Counted from the first letter of the stretch, positions 1 through 13,625 are shown. The stretch is 64,000 nt of DNA from Heliocidaris tuberculata (GCA_025618425.1 CM046844.1:1683500-1747499), one strand, 5' to 3'. Translations and numbers: made by a program. The notes: a model not told the origin generated them from the letters alone.

Positions 1-357
1 TTTAAACGGTTTTGTGCCATGCATGGCGGTGATGCGGGGAGAGAAGCGAATTGGCCAGCATGCTTTTATCCTTAAGACTCCCTACTAAAGTGACTCATCC
101 GAGTGTAGTCTTGCTTTTTAGACCCAATCCTTTAACATTTGCCTATGATTTTTTAAATATCATATCATATTTCAAGATAAGAGTAATAAGCATTGATGTA
201 CTTCGAGTAAGAGATTATGATAAGAAAAGCGAGCTGTCAATTCTGTACTGAAGTTACCTGTTTTAAATAGTTCATGGTATAGAAGAAAAACATTGGATCT
301 CTGGGAATATTAAATGGTGCATTGTTGGAGACTATGTGATGTGTGCTTTAGTCATGA

Positions 358-374
358 GTGTGTGTGTGTGTGTG
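358..374. repeat. (GT)n microsatellite
   Basis: Eight or so GT dinucleotides in a row. Confidence 0.8.
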
Positions 375-1133
375 CATAGAAGCTGACTGTATGCTGATAT
401 TTTCCTAATATATGCGCAATATTGCTGATTTAGTCATTATCCTGAAATTGTTTTTTTACTTGCTAGTAGCTGGATTATCATTTGATGAATCTGCCATTTA
501 TCCATTTTGTGATATTAAAGATACATGTATAAGCTAAGAAGGGAATTATATTCAGAAGGATTATGATGGAAGTGCTGCTGGGTGAATAATGGTATTCATT
601 TACTAGTGAAAATATCGCAATTGAAGAAGGACCTAATGTCAATATTTATTTAATTTAGTTCGAAAATCAGCATTATGTAAATAAAAGCATAAAAAAAACC
701 CCAACAACATTCAAATAAACAATGATGTGATTCGTTGAGAGATGTGAAAGTTTTTTTCTGCTTCATATATTTAATTTCTTGAGATCTTCTTATGGTATGA
801 ATTGCATTTATCCTTTTTAATGAACCTTATTTTGAATTTAATTATAGCTTGCATACTGAGTAGAAAACATTGAGGGAAACAGGGAAATGAGAATCCATTA
901 ATCTAAATTTGGATAGGTCATTGAATGTCAAGTTGACATCTTCATCAGCAATAGCCATGCAGAAAAAATAGAGAGAGAGAAAAAAGTGGGGCGTGTGGTT
1001 CAATTTAATGATTGAAATGTTCAGTCGCTCAGGTGTGTTTCATCACCATAATGAACCCTAAGAAATGAAGCAATCCATTTCTTGAAGAACACGATCGTGG
1101 ACAAGGAGGATCTATTCTCAATTGAAAGATAAG

Positions 1134-1382
1134 ATTAAGCTCAAACCCTGTTCACATATGCTGCAGGAGACCGCCACTGTAAACTGCTGAGGCAAAATTA
1201 GCTTAATGCGATAACACGTTTCTGTATCTCTTAAAACTGAGATACATGTATGTTGTAACTTTGAGTAAACGTTGGACCTATGTTGTACACAGCTACCTTT
1301 TTCACCCCCACTTGCCATTCACTTGCCTGTAAAAAACCCAAACTGCCGCAGTTTTCCTTGTCATGTGTGAACGAGCTTTTAG
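1134..1382. mobile_element. Inverted-repeat element (MITE-like), imprecise ends
   Basis: The left end reads AAGCTC then GTTCACATATGCTGC. The right end, reverse-complemented, reads AAAAGCTCGTTCACACATG. A related half-copy in the other orientation lies near 60180-60290 (CATTTACCTGTAAAAAAT, then GCAGCATATGTGAACGAAC). No open frame of note. The exact ends and target duplication are not resolved. Confidence 0.5.
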
Positions 1383-1930
1383 CTGGATGACCTGTAGTAT
1401 TAGAGTGATCTTATGTGGATGTGAAAATACCACTGAACCAGGGGCTTCTTGCATGAAAAGTTGTGGTAAATTGCAACTCCAGAAAGATCAAACACTACTG
1501 TCAAACATATGTTTCTGATTGGTTGAAAGTCAAGTTTTGTGGGATTTTCGATTTGAGTTTAACCGTAATTTCTGTGTGCAAAAGGCACCAGTGAGGCAGC
1601 ACACTGCTGCAATCAGGGGGCTACATGTGATTCGTAGCATACTGTAGCGGCACATTTTGGTTTAGAGCATGCATCAATGTGTATCGTACCATTAAAAAAA
1701 AAAAAAAAATCCAAGTGTGAAGGTAAAAAAAGGGTCTCATTGAAGTGATCTACATTCACTTTTGATAAGAGCAATCTTATTTTGGAGTGAGAATGGGTCA
1801 TAGGACCAATGGCAGGCTTGATTAAATGACAGCTACGCATGTATCACCATATCCCAATTACATGACCCACTAGGTGTGTATGTAACGCCCTGGGAGGCTG
1901 CGCTTCCACTGTCGTCGGTCAGCCAGGCAA

Positions 1931-2550
1931 CCATCATCTTCTGTCCATCAGCCTGCTCTTCTTATTGTATTCTTCCTTCATTCTGTTCCATCATTTTTCA
2001 TCATCTTCTGTCCATCAGGATGCTCTTCTTATTGTATTCTTCTTTATTCTACATTCCTTCCATCATTTTTCATCATCTTCTGTCCATCAGCCTGCTCTTC
2101 TTATTGTATTCTTCTTTATTCTACATTCCTTCCATCATTTTTCATCATCTTCTGTCCATCAGCCTGCTCTTCTTATTGTATTCTTCTTTATTCTACATTC
2201 CTTCCATCATTTTTCATCATCTTCTGTCCATCAGCCTGCTCTTCTTATTGTATTCTTCTTTATTCTACATTCCTTCCATCATTTTTCATCATCTTCTGTC
2301 CATCAGCCTGCTCTTCTTATTGTATTCTTCCTTCATTTTACATTCCTTCCATCATTTTTCATCATCTGTCCATCAGCCTGCCCTTCTTATTATATTCTTC
2401 CTTTATTCTACCTTCCTTCCATCATTTTTCATCATCTTCTGTCCATCAGACTGTTTTTCTTATTGTATTCTTCCTTCATTCTACATTCCATCTTTTCTTT
2501 TTATCATCTTCTGTCCATCAGCCTGCTCTTCTTATTATATTCTCTTTGTA
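1931..2550. repeat. 72-bp minisatellite, about nine copies
   Basis: The phrase CTGTCCATCAG recurs at 1941, 2008, 2080, 2152, 2224, 2296, 2366, 2439 and 2511, giving spacings of 67, 72, 72, 72, 72, 70, 73 and 72 bases. The central copies are nearly identical and the edges diverged. As 72 is a multiple of three, the array leaves two overlapping open frames of about 235 codons (1876-2583 and 1965-2666) with a 24-residue period rich in Phe, Leu, Ile and Ser. These look like by-products of the repeat, not genes. Confidence 0.9.
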
Positions 2551-4933
2551 ACAAAGAAAAAAAATGCTATATTTCTTCTGTGATCGACCGCCTCCCTCTG
2601 GGTTCATGTAATTATGGGTTAGCTTTCTCTCTATTCATGACGCATCATGCACCCACTAAAATCTAATGTACCGCCATTCTATTTTTTGTGGCATATATTC
2701 TTCTCTTGCCTTTAGCTATAAAGTAGTCTATGTATCCAGACTTTGTCACTTTTATTATACTCATCTATTGTTATGGTGACAAATTTCTGGCATTGATTTT
2801 TTGATTGATTAAACTCTGTGAACATGCTAAATCAAAATTCTAGATGTAAATTGAAACTTACATGTAGATGTAATTCACTTTGTCACTCATATAACAATTT
2901 TCAGAAAAGTTAGATCACCTTTTTTTGTAAGATCAGATTAAAATTTCCTAATTACTTGAATTATGAAATTACTGTAATTTAGTAAAAAAAAATTTTTTTA
3001 AATTTAATCAGATGATGACATTCGAACACGTCAGTAACGACCATATCAGTCAATAGTTTATTCACTCAAATTCAAGAATACATTTATACATAGAACTTTT
3101 CTTAAACATAAAAGAAACTTACATGTATCTGTTTTAGAATAAAATAACCTCCATCTTCTTCAAATTATTCAAACTATGATATAGATAATTTAATTCATTA
3201 TCTGCTTGATAAAAGTAGAAACTGGAAACAAGACATACTACGATTAACTGAGATTGAGTGTCATTTTTCAGACTACTCACCCAACCTCTGGGGGATGAAT
3301 CGTATTTATATTTTATATCATCCATTATTTTTTCATGGCACACAACATGCACATGTATATGGTAAATAAAGCAAAGCTGAACTTTCTTGGGAATAAGAAT
3401 TGTGTATAGCAGCTTAGACTTGACTAGCAAAGAGTATTAAAATGCAATTCACATTATTCATTATGAATAAAAAGTACTTCCACAGTTGTACTGGACCTTG
3501 AAGAATAATTTCTTTTCATTTTTGTCAGCGGGAAGAGAATCTTATTAAAGTTGATCCGATTACAGACAAAAAGAATTTCCCTCTGCAGATTTCACTGTTA
3601 TGTAAGCCTTGACATTTCACTATCTTTTTATCCTTATTGCACTTTGAAGAACGAGGCTTACATTTGTGCACTTAGGACTTGCAAGTTTACAGTGTATGGA
3701 AATAATATTACAATATTGAAATGAACAGTAGAAATTTATAATTCATGAACATGTAGGTCTTTGTATTTAAAAAAAATCTTGTTAGGAAACAAATGCCTAT
3801 TGTATTTTAAGTGTGTAAGAAAATAAGAATTAGAATTATGCATGTATGGGGAAAAAGGGGATAATCTGATAGAAGTATGTATATCTTAGATGATAAGTTG
3901 TAATATAAAGGTTCTGAAATTGTTTTTATTTCAATATTTAAAAGTTGTCTCTGAAGCACCCCTAAAGTGCTTGAAATGGTATTACCCAGTCAGTAGCCTG
4001 ATATTGGAAATGTGGCTATCAACCATTTACCCTGAGGGGTGTCACAAAATATGGAGCAAGAATGGAACCCAGCTTGACATAAAATGGTTGCCTGCTGATG
4101 GCTGATCCATTCATTGCTCTCCCTCCCTCCCCTAACATGTTTTGGGTTTGCCTTTCTTGTAGGTACATACAGCTAAAACCATGTTGAACAATAATGTTAG
4201 TCAACCTTTTGAAAGGCTTGATGGCTTCTTGTTTTTTCTTCCATCTAATAAAATATGAAAATTTTATTAAGTTTCATGAACAAATTCTTAAACTCAGAAT
4301 CAGATCTTTTATCCATGCTAAAAGGGAGAAGAATGATGGTGTATGATGCAGGCCTGTATGCAATTATGTACTTTATTGGAAATTCTACCCATTTTCCAAG
4401 GCTGTCCTAATTATTTTGAAGATTGGAGATTATGCTTCATGATAAGGCCTACATGTATTCATTAAAAAACACATTCATATTTTTAATACACTGTCCAGTA
4501 TCCATGAACCAGATAGGCCAACATGTTTTTTTTTTTTTAATATAAGGCAACTTACAGTTGTATGTGAGCTGTCAAGGTTAAAATACATTAATGAATATTG
4601 GAATATTAACTCTTAGATGAATAGGGGGCTCATTATGTCTGCAGTAATTATGGTAATGTTTGCCATTTCTCATAATGCGGTATCTGTTATCAAGGTCGAT
4701 GTGAACATGATGGCATGGTGTCATGGTGGAGTTGTTGCATGTTATCCCAAATATTGCTTTGTAGTGAGGTGGAGAACAGATTGCGTATTTTAATCAAGGT
4801 TTGGTACGGAAGGAAATATCCAAGCAATTCACTTGACTGCACATGGAAGATTGTATAGCCGGAATGATGAATTGTGAGTCAGCATATACATGTCAGGTCT
4901 GGGAATGAGCAGCAAAGCATTGCAGAGTTGGAA

Positions 4934-4945
4934 GGGGGGGGGGGG
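4934..4945 (+). repeat. Poly-G run
   Basis: Twelve consecutive G. One of many homopolymer G or C runs in the window. Confidence 0.9.
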
Positions 4946-5033
4946 ATGGTGGTTCAAAATCCTATTCATTAGGATGTAGCCTTTATTTTATTTGGACAAT
5001 AGAGAAAACAAATTGGAAACATCATTCGTCTGC

Positions 5034-5096
5034 TGAAAGTCAAAAGGGCATAACTCGTATAATTTTATACAGAATTCAGTGCTCTTTTGGCTCATA
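5034..5096. repeat. Short palindromic element (GCCAGAAGGGCATTAA family), diverged
   Basis: Left arm GTCAAAAGGGCATAACTC is followed by an AT-rich spacer and an inverted right arm ending GCTCTTTTGGCTC. The arms pair imperfectly. It matches the better copies at 15521, 22236 and 34156. Confidence 0.5.
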
Positions 5097-5131
5097 CAAG
5101 ACAGATTACAATTTCCATATCATACACATGT

Positions 5132-5302
5132 ACATGAACTTCTCTCACTCTCTCTCTCGTTCTCTCCCTCAAGGGAGAGGAAGAGAAGGGGGAGGGGGTA
5201 AGGGGAAGGGGTAGGGAGGGGAGAGATGGAGGGAGAGATAGAGAGGGGATGAGAATTAGAGAGAGAGAGAGAGGGGGGGGGGGGTGGGGGGGGGGGGAGT
5301 TG
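5132..5302. repeat. Purine/pyrimidine low-complexity tract with long G run
   Basis: CT-rich, then GA/GGGA-rich sequence ending in G runs broken by single T (about 5273-5298). The open frames here are low-complexity artefacts. Confidence 0.8.
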
Positions 5303-6847
5303 TTTAGAAATAAAGAGAAGGACAGAAAGAGCCAGAGAGAATGTGTGATGGTCATAGCTTTATTAAGACACATGCCACAAAGAGAGCTGAACATCGATGA
5401 TCAATGTTCTGTGAATAGCACAAGGTGTGAAATGTGCATTAGCCCCTGAGGTGTACCGAGCATGGCTACCAACCATGTTGGAATGACTGTCTGCCGCACA
5501 TCTCACGTTGTCATGTGACCACTCGTCTAGATCGCTCACAAGCTCTTGTTTGATCTACATGAGGAGTTTAATGCTCTTTCCCTGAAACTATGTTTGGATA
5601 GCCAGTTTGGTGCTGAAAAGAAATTTGTCTATTTTGAATACCCTGTGGTCCAAATAGCATTCTAAAGTCTAGATGTGTATTGTACTTGTCTGCATTTGTG
5701 GAAATGGATGAGTGTGTTTGCTTGATTGATGGATGAATGTGGTGGAAAAGTCCCTTTTATTTGTCATGAAAATGTAAATTTGTGGTCAAAGGCATTCAAA
5801 GGAATTGAATGTTTTTAGCCACAGGGAAGTCCTCATTCTCTATCTTTACATTGGAGTAATTCTGATCTTTTGATGTGATGATTTATATTTAGCTGAACTA
5901 CAGATACATTTGCAAATTTAACATTGCTTTTTCATGCCTAAGTTTTTCTATTTCTAATTATATTGAAAACAACTTGATGGCTGGATGGACCTGTCTTTAC
6001 TCAGATGAGAATGGAACTTTGTAGATAATTATTCAAGTTTAATTTGAAAATGCTGAATTTTCATAGGAAACAAAGAGCAAAGCAAAATGGAGGGAATTAT
6101 GTATGTTTTGTCTTAAGACATATCTATGCATTGTAATGAAGCCACAGTTGTTAAGTAAGAATTGTTGAAAAGTTAATTAGCATCACCATCAAAAGAGCAT
6201 CACCATCTTCTTTTTGGCTATATTGATTTTATTACATACATGTAGAGCATTTTATCTTCAATTATGCAGAAGTTATGAGTATATTCCCAGGAATGTATTG
6301 TTGCATAGTAGCTAGGTATCATAAATATGCCTATCCCTCACAGCTGACCCAGAGGTCGTGACCTTATGAGGTCAAGTTTGGGATCTCCACAAATAATTAG
6401 TCTTACTTGGTCTTCTTGTAATGGCTGGATCAGTGAAAAAAAACCCAACAAACTACATTGTAGTTGTTTTACAGCTTAGCATAGTGGTTCATTTTTCCTG
6501 AATATATTTACCTGTTTCTCCATCAAGCCATCAAGTGACAGTTTTTTCCCCAAAATTTGCCATCTACAAGTGATGTTAAACTGAAGTGATGTTCAATTCC
6601 TACAATGAATTAATATTATGTGCAAAATGAATTTGTCATTATTTATCCTTGGCTTTTTCACACGAGGAAAAATGTAATGCTGTATGAAGAAAGACATACA
6701 TGTATGATGATCATAGAGCAAAATTGGGTATACATTTTGGGTATATATTGTTTAAATGAATGTTTAAAAAAGGTACTTGTATTGGAAGGAAGCAATTCTT
6801 GTACTGTCTATACAATGTCTACCTGACAAGTCGACCCTGATTCTTTA

Positions 6848-6998
6848 TCAAGTTAGTATTAGATATGATGCCCTAAGCCCCTAACCTCTGTTTCGCTATA
6901 CAACATTCATACATGACAAATGAATCAAGTTAGTATTAGATATGATATCCTAAGCCCCTAACCTCTCTTTCGCTATACAACGTTCATACATGACAAAT
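6848..6998. repeat. 76-bp tandem duplication
   Basis: Two adjacent copies starting ATCAAGTTAGTATTAGATAT, at 6848 and 6924, with only a few substitutions. The unit is AT-rich and non-coding. The high identity implies a recent duplication. Confidence 0.85.
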
Positions 6999-7579
6999 AT
7001 AAATATTGTTATGTGGCAATAGAGTTACTGTATGAAACATTGTTTAGTTTGTCCAAATGTGAACAGGGGTTGTGTAGTGGTATCTCATGCATGATCAGGT
7101 CTTGTCTGATAATCACCCACCTGAACCCTTATGCATACTCCCTAATTGCACTCGCGGGAGACTATTATTGACAGCTCTAGCTCCTCTGGCCACCACAGAC
7201 CCCTTCATCAACATTAGGATACTTTCAGACATCTCCTCTGGCGAGTTGTAGATCTAAATGTTTGTAAATTATTGAATTACTGTCCCGGTGATTAGCAATT
7301 AATGTGCTGCAGACTCTGTTTAGGTGACAAGGATAGATGGTGTGGCCAAACAACTTGTCTACCCTAATTTTATTAAATTTATTACTCTTTTTAGAGATAG
7401 CACTCACAGTTCTTTTTTCTTGTTTTGCTTCTGTACATGTACATGTACAGGAAACTGTTATTTGATCACTGAAAAGTAGATAAAAAAAATAATAAGTGGG
7501 GCTCCGATATTATTTTGAAGAGAGATTTTATAAATTAAGTGTTTAGGATACATGTTTTTTAGTTTCACTGTTAAATTAT

Positions 7580-7735
7580 CAGATGGTGACTTTGTTAATA
7601 CATCAGTCACTCTGCCAAACCGACCATACACCAACTCCAAACCAACTGATTCTCGGCCATTCAGTGTAATATAATTTTTTGTTTGGTCTGTTGTCGGTCT
7701 GGTGTCAGTTATGCTGATGTGTCTATGGTATAAGT
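7580..7735. mobile_element. Dispersed repeat (TTTTGTTTGGTCT family), copy 1
   Basis: The stretch TTTTGTTTGGTCTGTTGTC followed by GGTCTGGTGTCAGT resembles that in 18090-18240, and both start near a CAGTC...GCCAAAC motif. A weaker third relative may lie at 30385-30500. Outer ends look like diverged inverted repeats (ACATCAGTCA against GACACATCAG). Boundaries are approximate. Confidence 0.45.
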
Positions 7736-9659
7736 TTGTACTAAAACAAGAATAAGTTGATGTAGTGAGTTCTGGTATGAAATAGGAATATTGTAGGCCT
7801 ATGTGTGTTTACCCAATGAAGAATGGCAATGTAAGGCCAAATGAAATTAATTTGTGGTTTCTCGTCTCCTCTTTCTTTTTTTCTGGGCTGCCTCAATTTT
7901 TTCATATTTGATATTTTCATTTTGACATGAAATACATAAGAATATGAGGATATCTAGATAATTACATGTAGATAAAAAAATCAATATATGATGCAACTTC
8001 ACCTTGATTTGATCCTGTCTATTGCGATCAACCCACTATCATTTTTATGTATGATGAAAATATTCAATATTAAATAACATGGAACACTCTTGTATGAGAA
8101 ACTAGGAATCGATTTTACTTGGCCTAAGACACATTTCTTATTTACTCTTCAATGCGAGTTTGTCTTGAAGGTTTACAGTGTATGTGTAATTGTGTTGTAA
8201 TGACAGGTATATAAGCATGTGATGGCAGTTTGTGAGTGAATAAGACCCTATTCAAATTATATATTGGACAAAATATGTGACCGGGAAATGAATATTGTCA
8301 TGTGAAGAGGGTCTATAGGAACAGCTTTACAGATACATGTAGAATGGTAGTGTGACTCAGCAAAGTACTGTGAGATTTGCTGGAGAAATCATAAACTTAG
8401 TGAGTATTTGGTTTAACTACTAAAATCATCACGCTGCTGCTTAACTCGTAGGTGATAAAAGCTGTTTTGGCTTTCTTTGTGTTTGTCCTTTAAAAGTAAA
8501 GATTTGGAATTTCTAAGAATTCCTCTCCAATTCCTTGTCAGTTTGTTTTCTTTCTTGCATCTCCTCACCACGCACTTTAATACAATTGCAAAACATTACT
8601 ATTCTATTAATTGATTCTTCAGAGATGCAGATTTTTTTTTCTTCCAAATTTGAATCTGCAGTGGTTTTATTCACTCACCCCCATCTCCACAAATGAATAA
8701 CAGTAGAACTGGAGGGTAAATAGTGGATACATCATTTTGCTTTATGAGCATTTGATACCATGTCCTGTACAAATATCTGACTTACAATTTTTAAAGTCAT
8801 AATGGCAAGGGCTAATAATGACCCTCCTAAAAAATACATTGGCATAATACATGCACTAATCTATATTTCAGCTGCCATCTGGTTTGGCAATACTCAAACT
8901 AAATAATATATTGTGAATGTATTTTGGATTGAGATCAAAGTAATAAATGAAAGTGAATGTGAATTTAAAGATGGCTTACAATTGAGTCATTCTTCCAAAC
9001 AAAGCCCTTGGTTGGTAGTTGCCAGCATCCCCCCCCCAAAGCACCCCTCAAAGGTGTTAATGTGTTGCCCACTGTATACACACGGGACCCATGAATAACA
9101 CTCTAGTATTTCAATGCCAAAACCTCCCCTCTCTGGAAATTTCTATGCAGTCCCACACATTCCATGTAGATGAGAGTGAAGAATTCAGTAGCAGCTCAAA
9201 TCTATTCCCGACCACTTAAAAACGGGTTGTGAATAGCAGGCTTTTGTGCCCGTGACAAGGGCCGGTCCACGTAAACCCAGTGGCCAGACAATGGAAGGGG
9301 GGCTGGGGATCCATTGTGTAGGGTACTGATCACTGATTGATGGGCGCAACAATGGCTCGACCACCAAAGGGGGGCGTAGGGAAACCATTAACACTTTAAA
9401 TAACGGCTGTTTGTATGATTGGGACTGAAGAGTTAGGGGAGGGATTCTTGTTGTGTTGTGGTGGGTTTTCTGTGAGAGAGAAGAAGTATGGTGATTAGTG
9501 TATATGTGATGGAGGAAAGAATGGAAGGGAAGCAGAAAAGAGATAGTGGGTCTACTAGATTGGGATGGAGTGGAAGAGGGCCTCTAGAGCTTGATGAAGA
9601 AGGAAGCTGGATGTAAGATGTTAATTTTAAGAATAATGAGTGAAACCAACAGCATTTAA

Positions 9660-10042
9660 AGAGAGAAGGTTGATTTCTGGGAAGGTGAACATAATATGTG
9701 AGCTTTCTCCTTCCTTTTATGTCAGTTTAGAAGAACATCTTAGTTGAAATGTCCCTTGAAAAGGATTGCTCTTCAAAAATCAGATGGCCTTATATTCGGA
9801 ATATGACAAGTAATAGTGTTTGGGTTGAACATTCATTCCACATGTGTCTGCAGTCCCATATACCCATTTCTGTGTACAGACTTGTGCTTTTTCAGCGATA
9901 TTTGGTCAATTTCTTTTCTTTTTGGTGCTTCCAACCCTCACAGTATACACCAATTCTTATGTAGACATGATCAACCTTTCCCAATTGCTTTGAGACAGTT
10001 TCTTTCAGAGTGTAATCGCATGACCAGCGCTCATCTTTATCT
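9660..10042 (+). mobile_element. TTAA-flanked MITE, family A copy 1
   Basis: TTAA stands on both sides (9656-9659 and 10043-10046). The left end AGAGAGAAGGTTGAT and the reverse-complemented right end AGATAAAGATGAG are diverged forms of the inverted ends seen clearly in the copies at 30534 and 44712. Shared internal phrases include GTGAGCTTTCTC, AAAAGGATTGCTCTTCAAA and ACACCAATTCTTATGT. Non-autonomous: no transposase frame. A TTAA target points to piggyBac- or Kolobok-type mobilisation. Confidence 0.75.
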
Positions 10043-10058
10043 TTAAGATTTACATATC

Positions 10059-10295
10059 TATAGAGTACCGAAGTGCTGACGTCATATTCGCTTGTCGTCC
10101 AGGATACTGGTTCCAAACAACAGGGCCTGTGCATGAGGTTTAACATGAAATCATTCAAGCAGCAGGCTGGAGTAGGGCAAGTTTAGTGTTTGGCACTGGT
10201 GTGATCACCACACCATTGTTTAGCACAAAATTGTATGGAACAAGCAACCTTGACAACTCGGCGGCGGGTATTAAGTCACACTTCGGTACTCTATA
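10059..10295. mobile_element. 237-bp element with perfect 17-bp terminal inverted repeats
   Basis: TATAGAGTACCGAAGTG at 10059-10075 is matched exactly by its reverse complement at 10279-10295. The outermost TA may be the target duplication. It sits only 13 bases past the TTAA of the preceding MITE. The interior contains a perfect CRE palindrome, TGACGTCA, at 10077-10084. No coding capacity. Confidence 0.8.
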
Positions 10296-10381
10296 AAGAG
10301 AGAAAATACTGGATAAGAAGTTGGGAAGGTGAATGAGAGATAGATACAACTACTGGAAGATACTGTATATGCCATATATTT

Positions 10382-10396
10382 GGGGGGGGGGGGGGG
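10382..10396 (+). repeat. Poly-G run
   Basis: Fifteen consecutive G. Confidence 0.9.
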
Positions 10397-12189
10397 TTAT
10401 TTTTGTGAATTGTGTATGTGGCATGGAACAGAAGACCTGTAGATATGCAGAAGGAATTCGGTGTGTTGATGCAACTGCACTCTATCCTAGATGCTTGCGT
10501 ATATATAAATAAAAAACCTCCAGACAGAGATTACAGAAAAGTACAGGCAGCATTACTTCCATGATATAGGATGGGCTGATAGTGAACCCTGTGTGTTATG
10601 GAGACACTCTAATAATGACATAGCTGAAGGGGAACTTCACTCGTAAACAAGCCAGATTGAAATGCTTCGTTTGTCGTAAATTCTGCTTACTTGTGATGTT
10701 GTTGTTGATGTATATCACTTTGAATGGAATATTTGAATGGCCTTTGAATGGTAATGGAATGATAGAGATGTTACTTGGCAATATCCCAAAATATGTCAGA
10801 TGGGATATGGAATTGTCAGAAAAATGAACATCTTGCGAGTGGATCATATAGGCCTAATTGCAGACAGCAAAGCTGAGCATTAGCTTATTCTTGTTTTTGG
10901 TCTTGTTTTTTTTTGTTTTTTGTATTTGCAATATTGGAGCAGATGTTTATTTCCCCCAATGTCAGTGATGACAGACCTACATTTTTTTGTCATGTGACTA
11001 TATGTGTGGTCAAATCACATTACATTCATAATCTTTAGGGTGACTACATGTACATTCCATACTGTTATCAGATCAAATCAAATCTGTTCAGCTTTGTTGA
11101 GACGGCCATTATAAGAAAATGACCTTGGGTTTTGATATTGTCTTTCACTGTGAAGGAAGAGTAGAAGAAATGATGAAGTTCACTGTGAGATTTAATTCAA
11201 CAAAAGAAATTGGCAGATAGATAAGAGAGAGAGAAAGAGAAGAGAGAAAGAGAGGCACATAAGGGAGAGGGGAATAAAATGTTCCACAGAGCGTATCAAA
11301 ATTCAATAACTAGTCAAGCAATTTAAATCAAGATGTTATTTATATTGATTCCTGTCTGTGTGTACTATGTACACTTTGTTAGATACCATGTCTTGTATTG
11401 ACGTGTCTAGTGAGCTTGAAGTTTATCTCCAAGGATACAGACATGTAGAACTGTGTGTAGCTTGTGTGCCTTTATCTTTTATTCCTGTTTTTATCTGTCT
11501 ATTTCTTTAGTCAGAAAGACCAATCATTTGATTGTTCAGTGTCTGCCTACTTCTGAAATATTTTTCTATAGGAAATAATGTTTGTTAGTCATTGATATTT
11601 TACATGTACATGTATGAATGAATGATTGACAATTTTTATAGTTTCTGCTTTGCTGTGGCCTACCAGTTCTTTGAAATGTAATGATTGCTTTTTGAGCAGT
11701 GTTTATTTTGGTTAATTTGTTAGAAGCAGGCACTAGTTTTATTCAGAGGAACAAGAGATTATTTTTCATTCTTTATTCACTTTTCTTCTTGAAGATTTTT
11801 ATATTTGTCACTTTTTAATTTTGTGAGTTGCTAAAATAGTGAGTGGTTCACAACAATTCTCATGAATGTCTCCCTGGGTACTGTATTGTGTGAAGGGTAT
11901 TGTGTGAAGAGTGCAATATGTAATCAGCAGATTTCATAGAATGCATTTCATTGTTGACTTAGATCTTATGACAAAGGTAATAATCCAATGGACCACTGAT
12001 CAACCAAATAGACCCATACACTCATGTGCAGACACTGTATGATACAGTCTAACCAAGGTGAATGATATGAATGCTTGACATGGCCTCTTTCTGTAAACAA
12101 ATTCATTGAGTGACAGATTAGTCTGTTTGACCCCAGCACGGTGAAACAAGACTTAGGATGACCCCTAGTGACCTTTAGAATGTGTATGG

Positions 12190-12240
12190 GCATGTGGGTG
12201 TGTGTGTTTGTGTGTTGTGTGTGTGGGGGGGGGGGGGGGT
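12190..12240. repeat. (GT)n plus poly-G run
   Basis: Interrupted GT repeat leading straight into a run of 14 G that ends in TGG. Confidence 0.8.
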
Positions 12241-12980
12241 GGAGTATGTTGCAGGGATGGGTGAAAGGAGGGAAGATAGTGGGAGGGATTAATGTGGATG
12301 TTATTGTAAATGAGATTGTAGGAAAGATATTTTATATTTTTCAAAGATATTATTGGATAGCAGAAAGGACCATATGCTTAGAATACATATGTTACAAGAC
12401 TGTACAATACAAAGCTGAATTAGAAGATGATGTTGTTCTTGTTCCTTGAGTTAATTCTGCCTGTGTCATCCAGGACATGGAACAAAGAAAATATTTTGAA
12501 GTATTCAAATTTAATGCATAGACTTATGCCTAGTATGTTGGAAATATCTTGTTGCTCTCTTCAAATACCCCCTTTGTTTTTGGCCCCATAGTTCCAAGCT
12601 AATCTCTGTAGAGCTTTCTCCCTAAACACAAGCCCATCTGGGTACCAGCTGAGATATAGTCTCTGTCAAGAAGTCCTTATATGAAACCTTGTCGGAACAT
12701 TGAATTCCATTGTTCACAATACAGAGTCTTTGATTAAGACTACCATAGTGCTGCAATGAAATGACATGTCCAAGAGTGTCAGAAGAACTTATCTCATATC
12801 CATTAACAATTCTATGTCCAAACAAAATGTGCATTGCCTCAAATGAGAATTTTAAGCTATGTGTTTTCTTCTATCAACAGTGGAAGAGAAATGCATGTAG
12901 GACCCCATTCTCATTATAAGGGATAGTGCTCTCTAGCGTGCACTAGATCGTGCCTTCTCTAAGGTGGGGGTGGTCCACAA

Positions 12981-13625
12981 TAGGGCTGAGTCGAAACGGT
13001 TCCCCGACCGGTCCCCGCCCGTCACGCTGAAACCCGGGTTTGCATTTTCGGATTTCGGGTTTTTCCAAACTAATTTTAGCACTAATATATTGCAATTTGG
13101 AACTTTAAACATGCAATTCACAAACTGAATTTCAATTTAATCCAATTATATTTGCTGCAGTAATAAATGGAAATCATTTCAGGCATACTTTGATCCGATC
13201 ACATCAGTTATATTCGACCCTCGTCTGTGTACTACGGTCTAGGGCTGTATTCGTGCGCACTGGGCACAGGTGACTCACATTCGGACTTCATTTCTGAACG
13301 TGCACGGTACCTACCACGAAGCTTGATTTCCTCTTTCAGCCCTCAATTTTAGGTAACAAAGAGACCTTTGGCTGTATTTCTTAATGTTTTGTTTTTATTC
13401 CGAAATGTTATTTCTCTCGGGAAAAGCATTGTTTTATCGATTTGGATTCAGTAACTGTCCTCTATGCTGCATTTTAGTTTAGCAATTTTACCTTGACTGT
13501 TGACTCCTGTCACTACATACACTCACATTGTCTGTTGTAGGGAATTCCCGTTCGGGTACCCGGTCCCCGCCCGAAATTTTCGAGTCAAACCCGGGTTTGG
13601 AAAAACCCGTGATGACTCAGCCCTA
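12981..13625. mobile_element. Non-autonomous hAT-type transposon with intact 8-bp target duplication
   Basis: The 8-mer GTCCACAA occurs directly outside both ends (12973-12980 and 13626-13633). The ends are a perfect 12-bp inverted repeat, TAGGGCTGAGTC. An 8-bp duplication plus a TAGGG-type terminus is characteristic of the hAT superfamily (Ac ends begin TAGGGATG). Subterminal motifs CGGTCCCCGCCCG and AAACCCGGGTTTG occur near both ends in direct orientation. There is no transposase frame in the 645 bp. The element is far more GC-rich at its ends than its surroundings. Confidence 0.88.

Noticed and set aside
1..60. GC-richer opening sequence that could be the end of an exon
   Set aside because: The frame is short, with no clear donor or family match at the window edge.
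1876..2666. Two open frames of about 235 codons
   Set aside because: Explained by a 72-bp repeat; no start context, domain or non-repetitive coding part.
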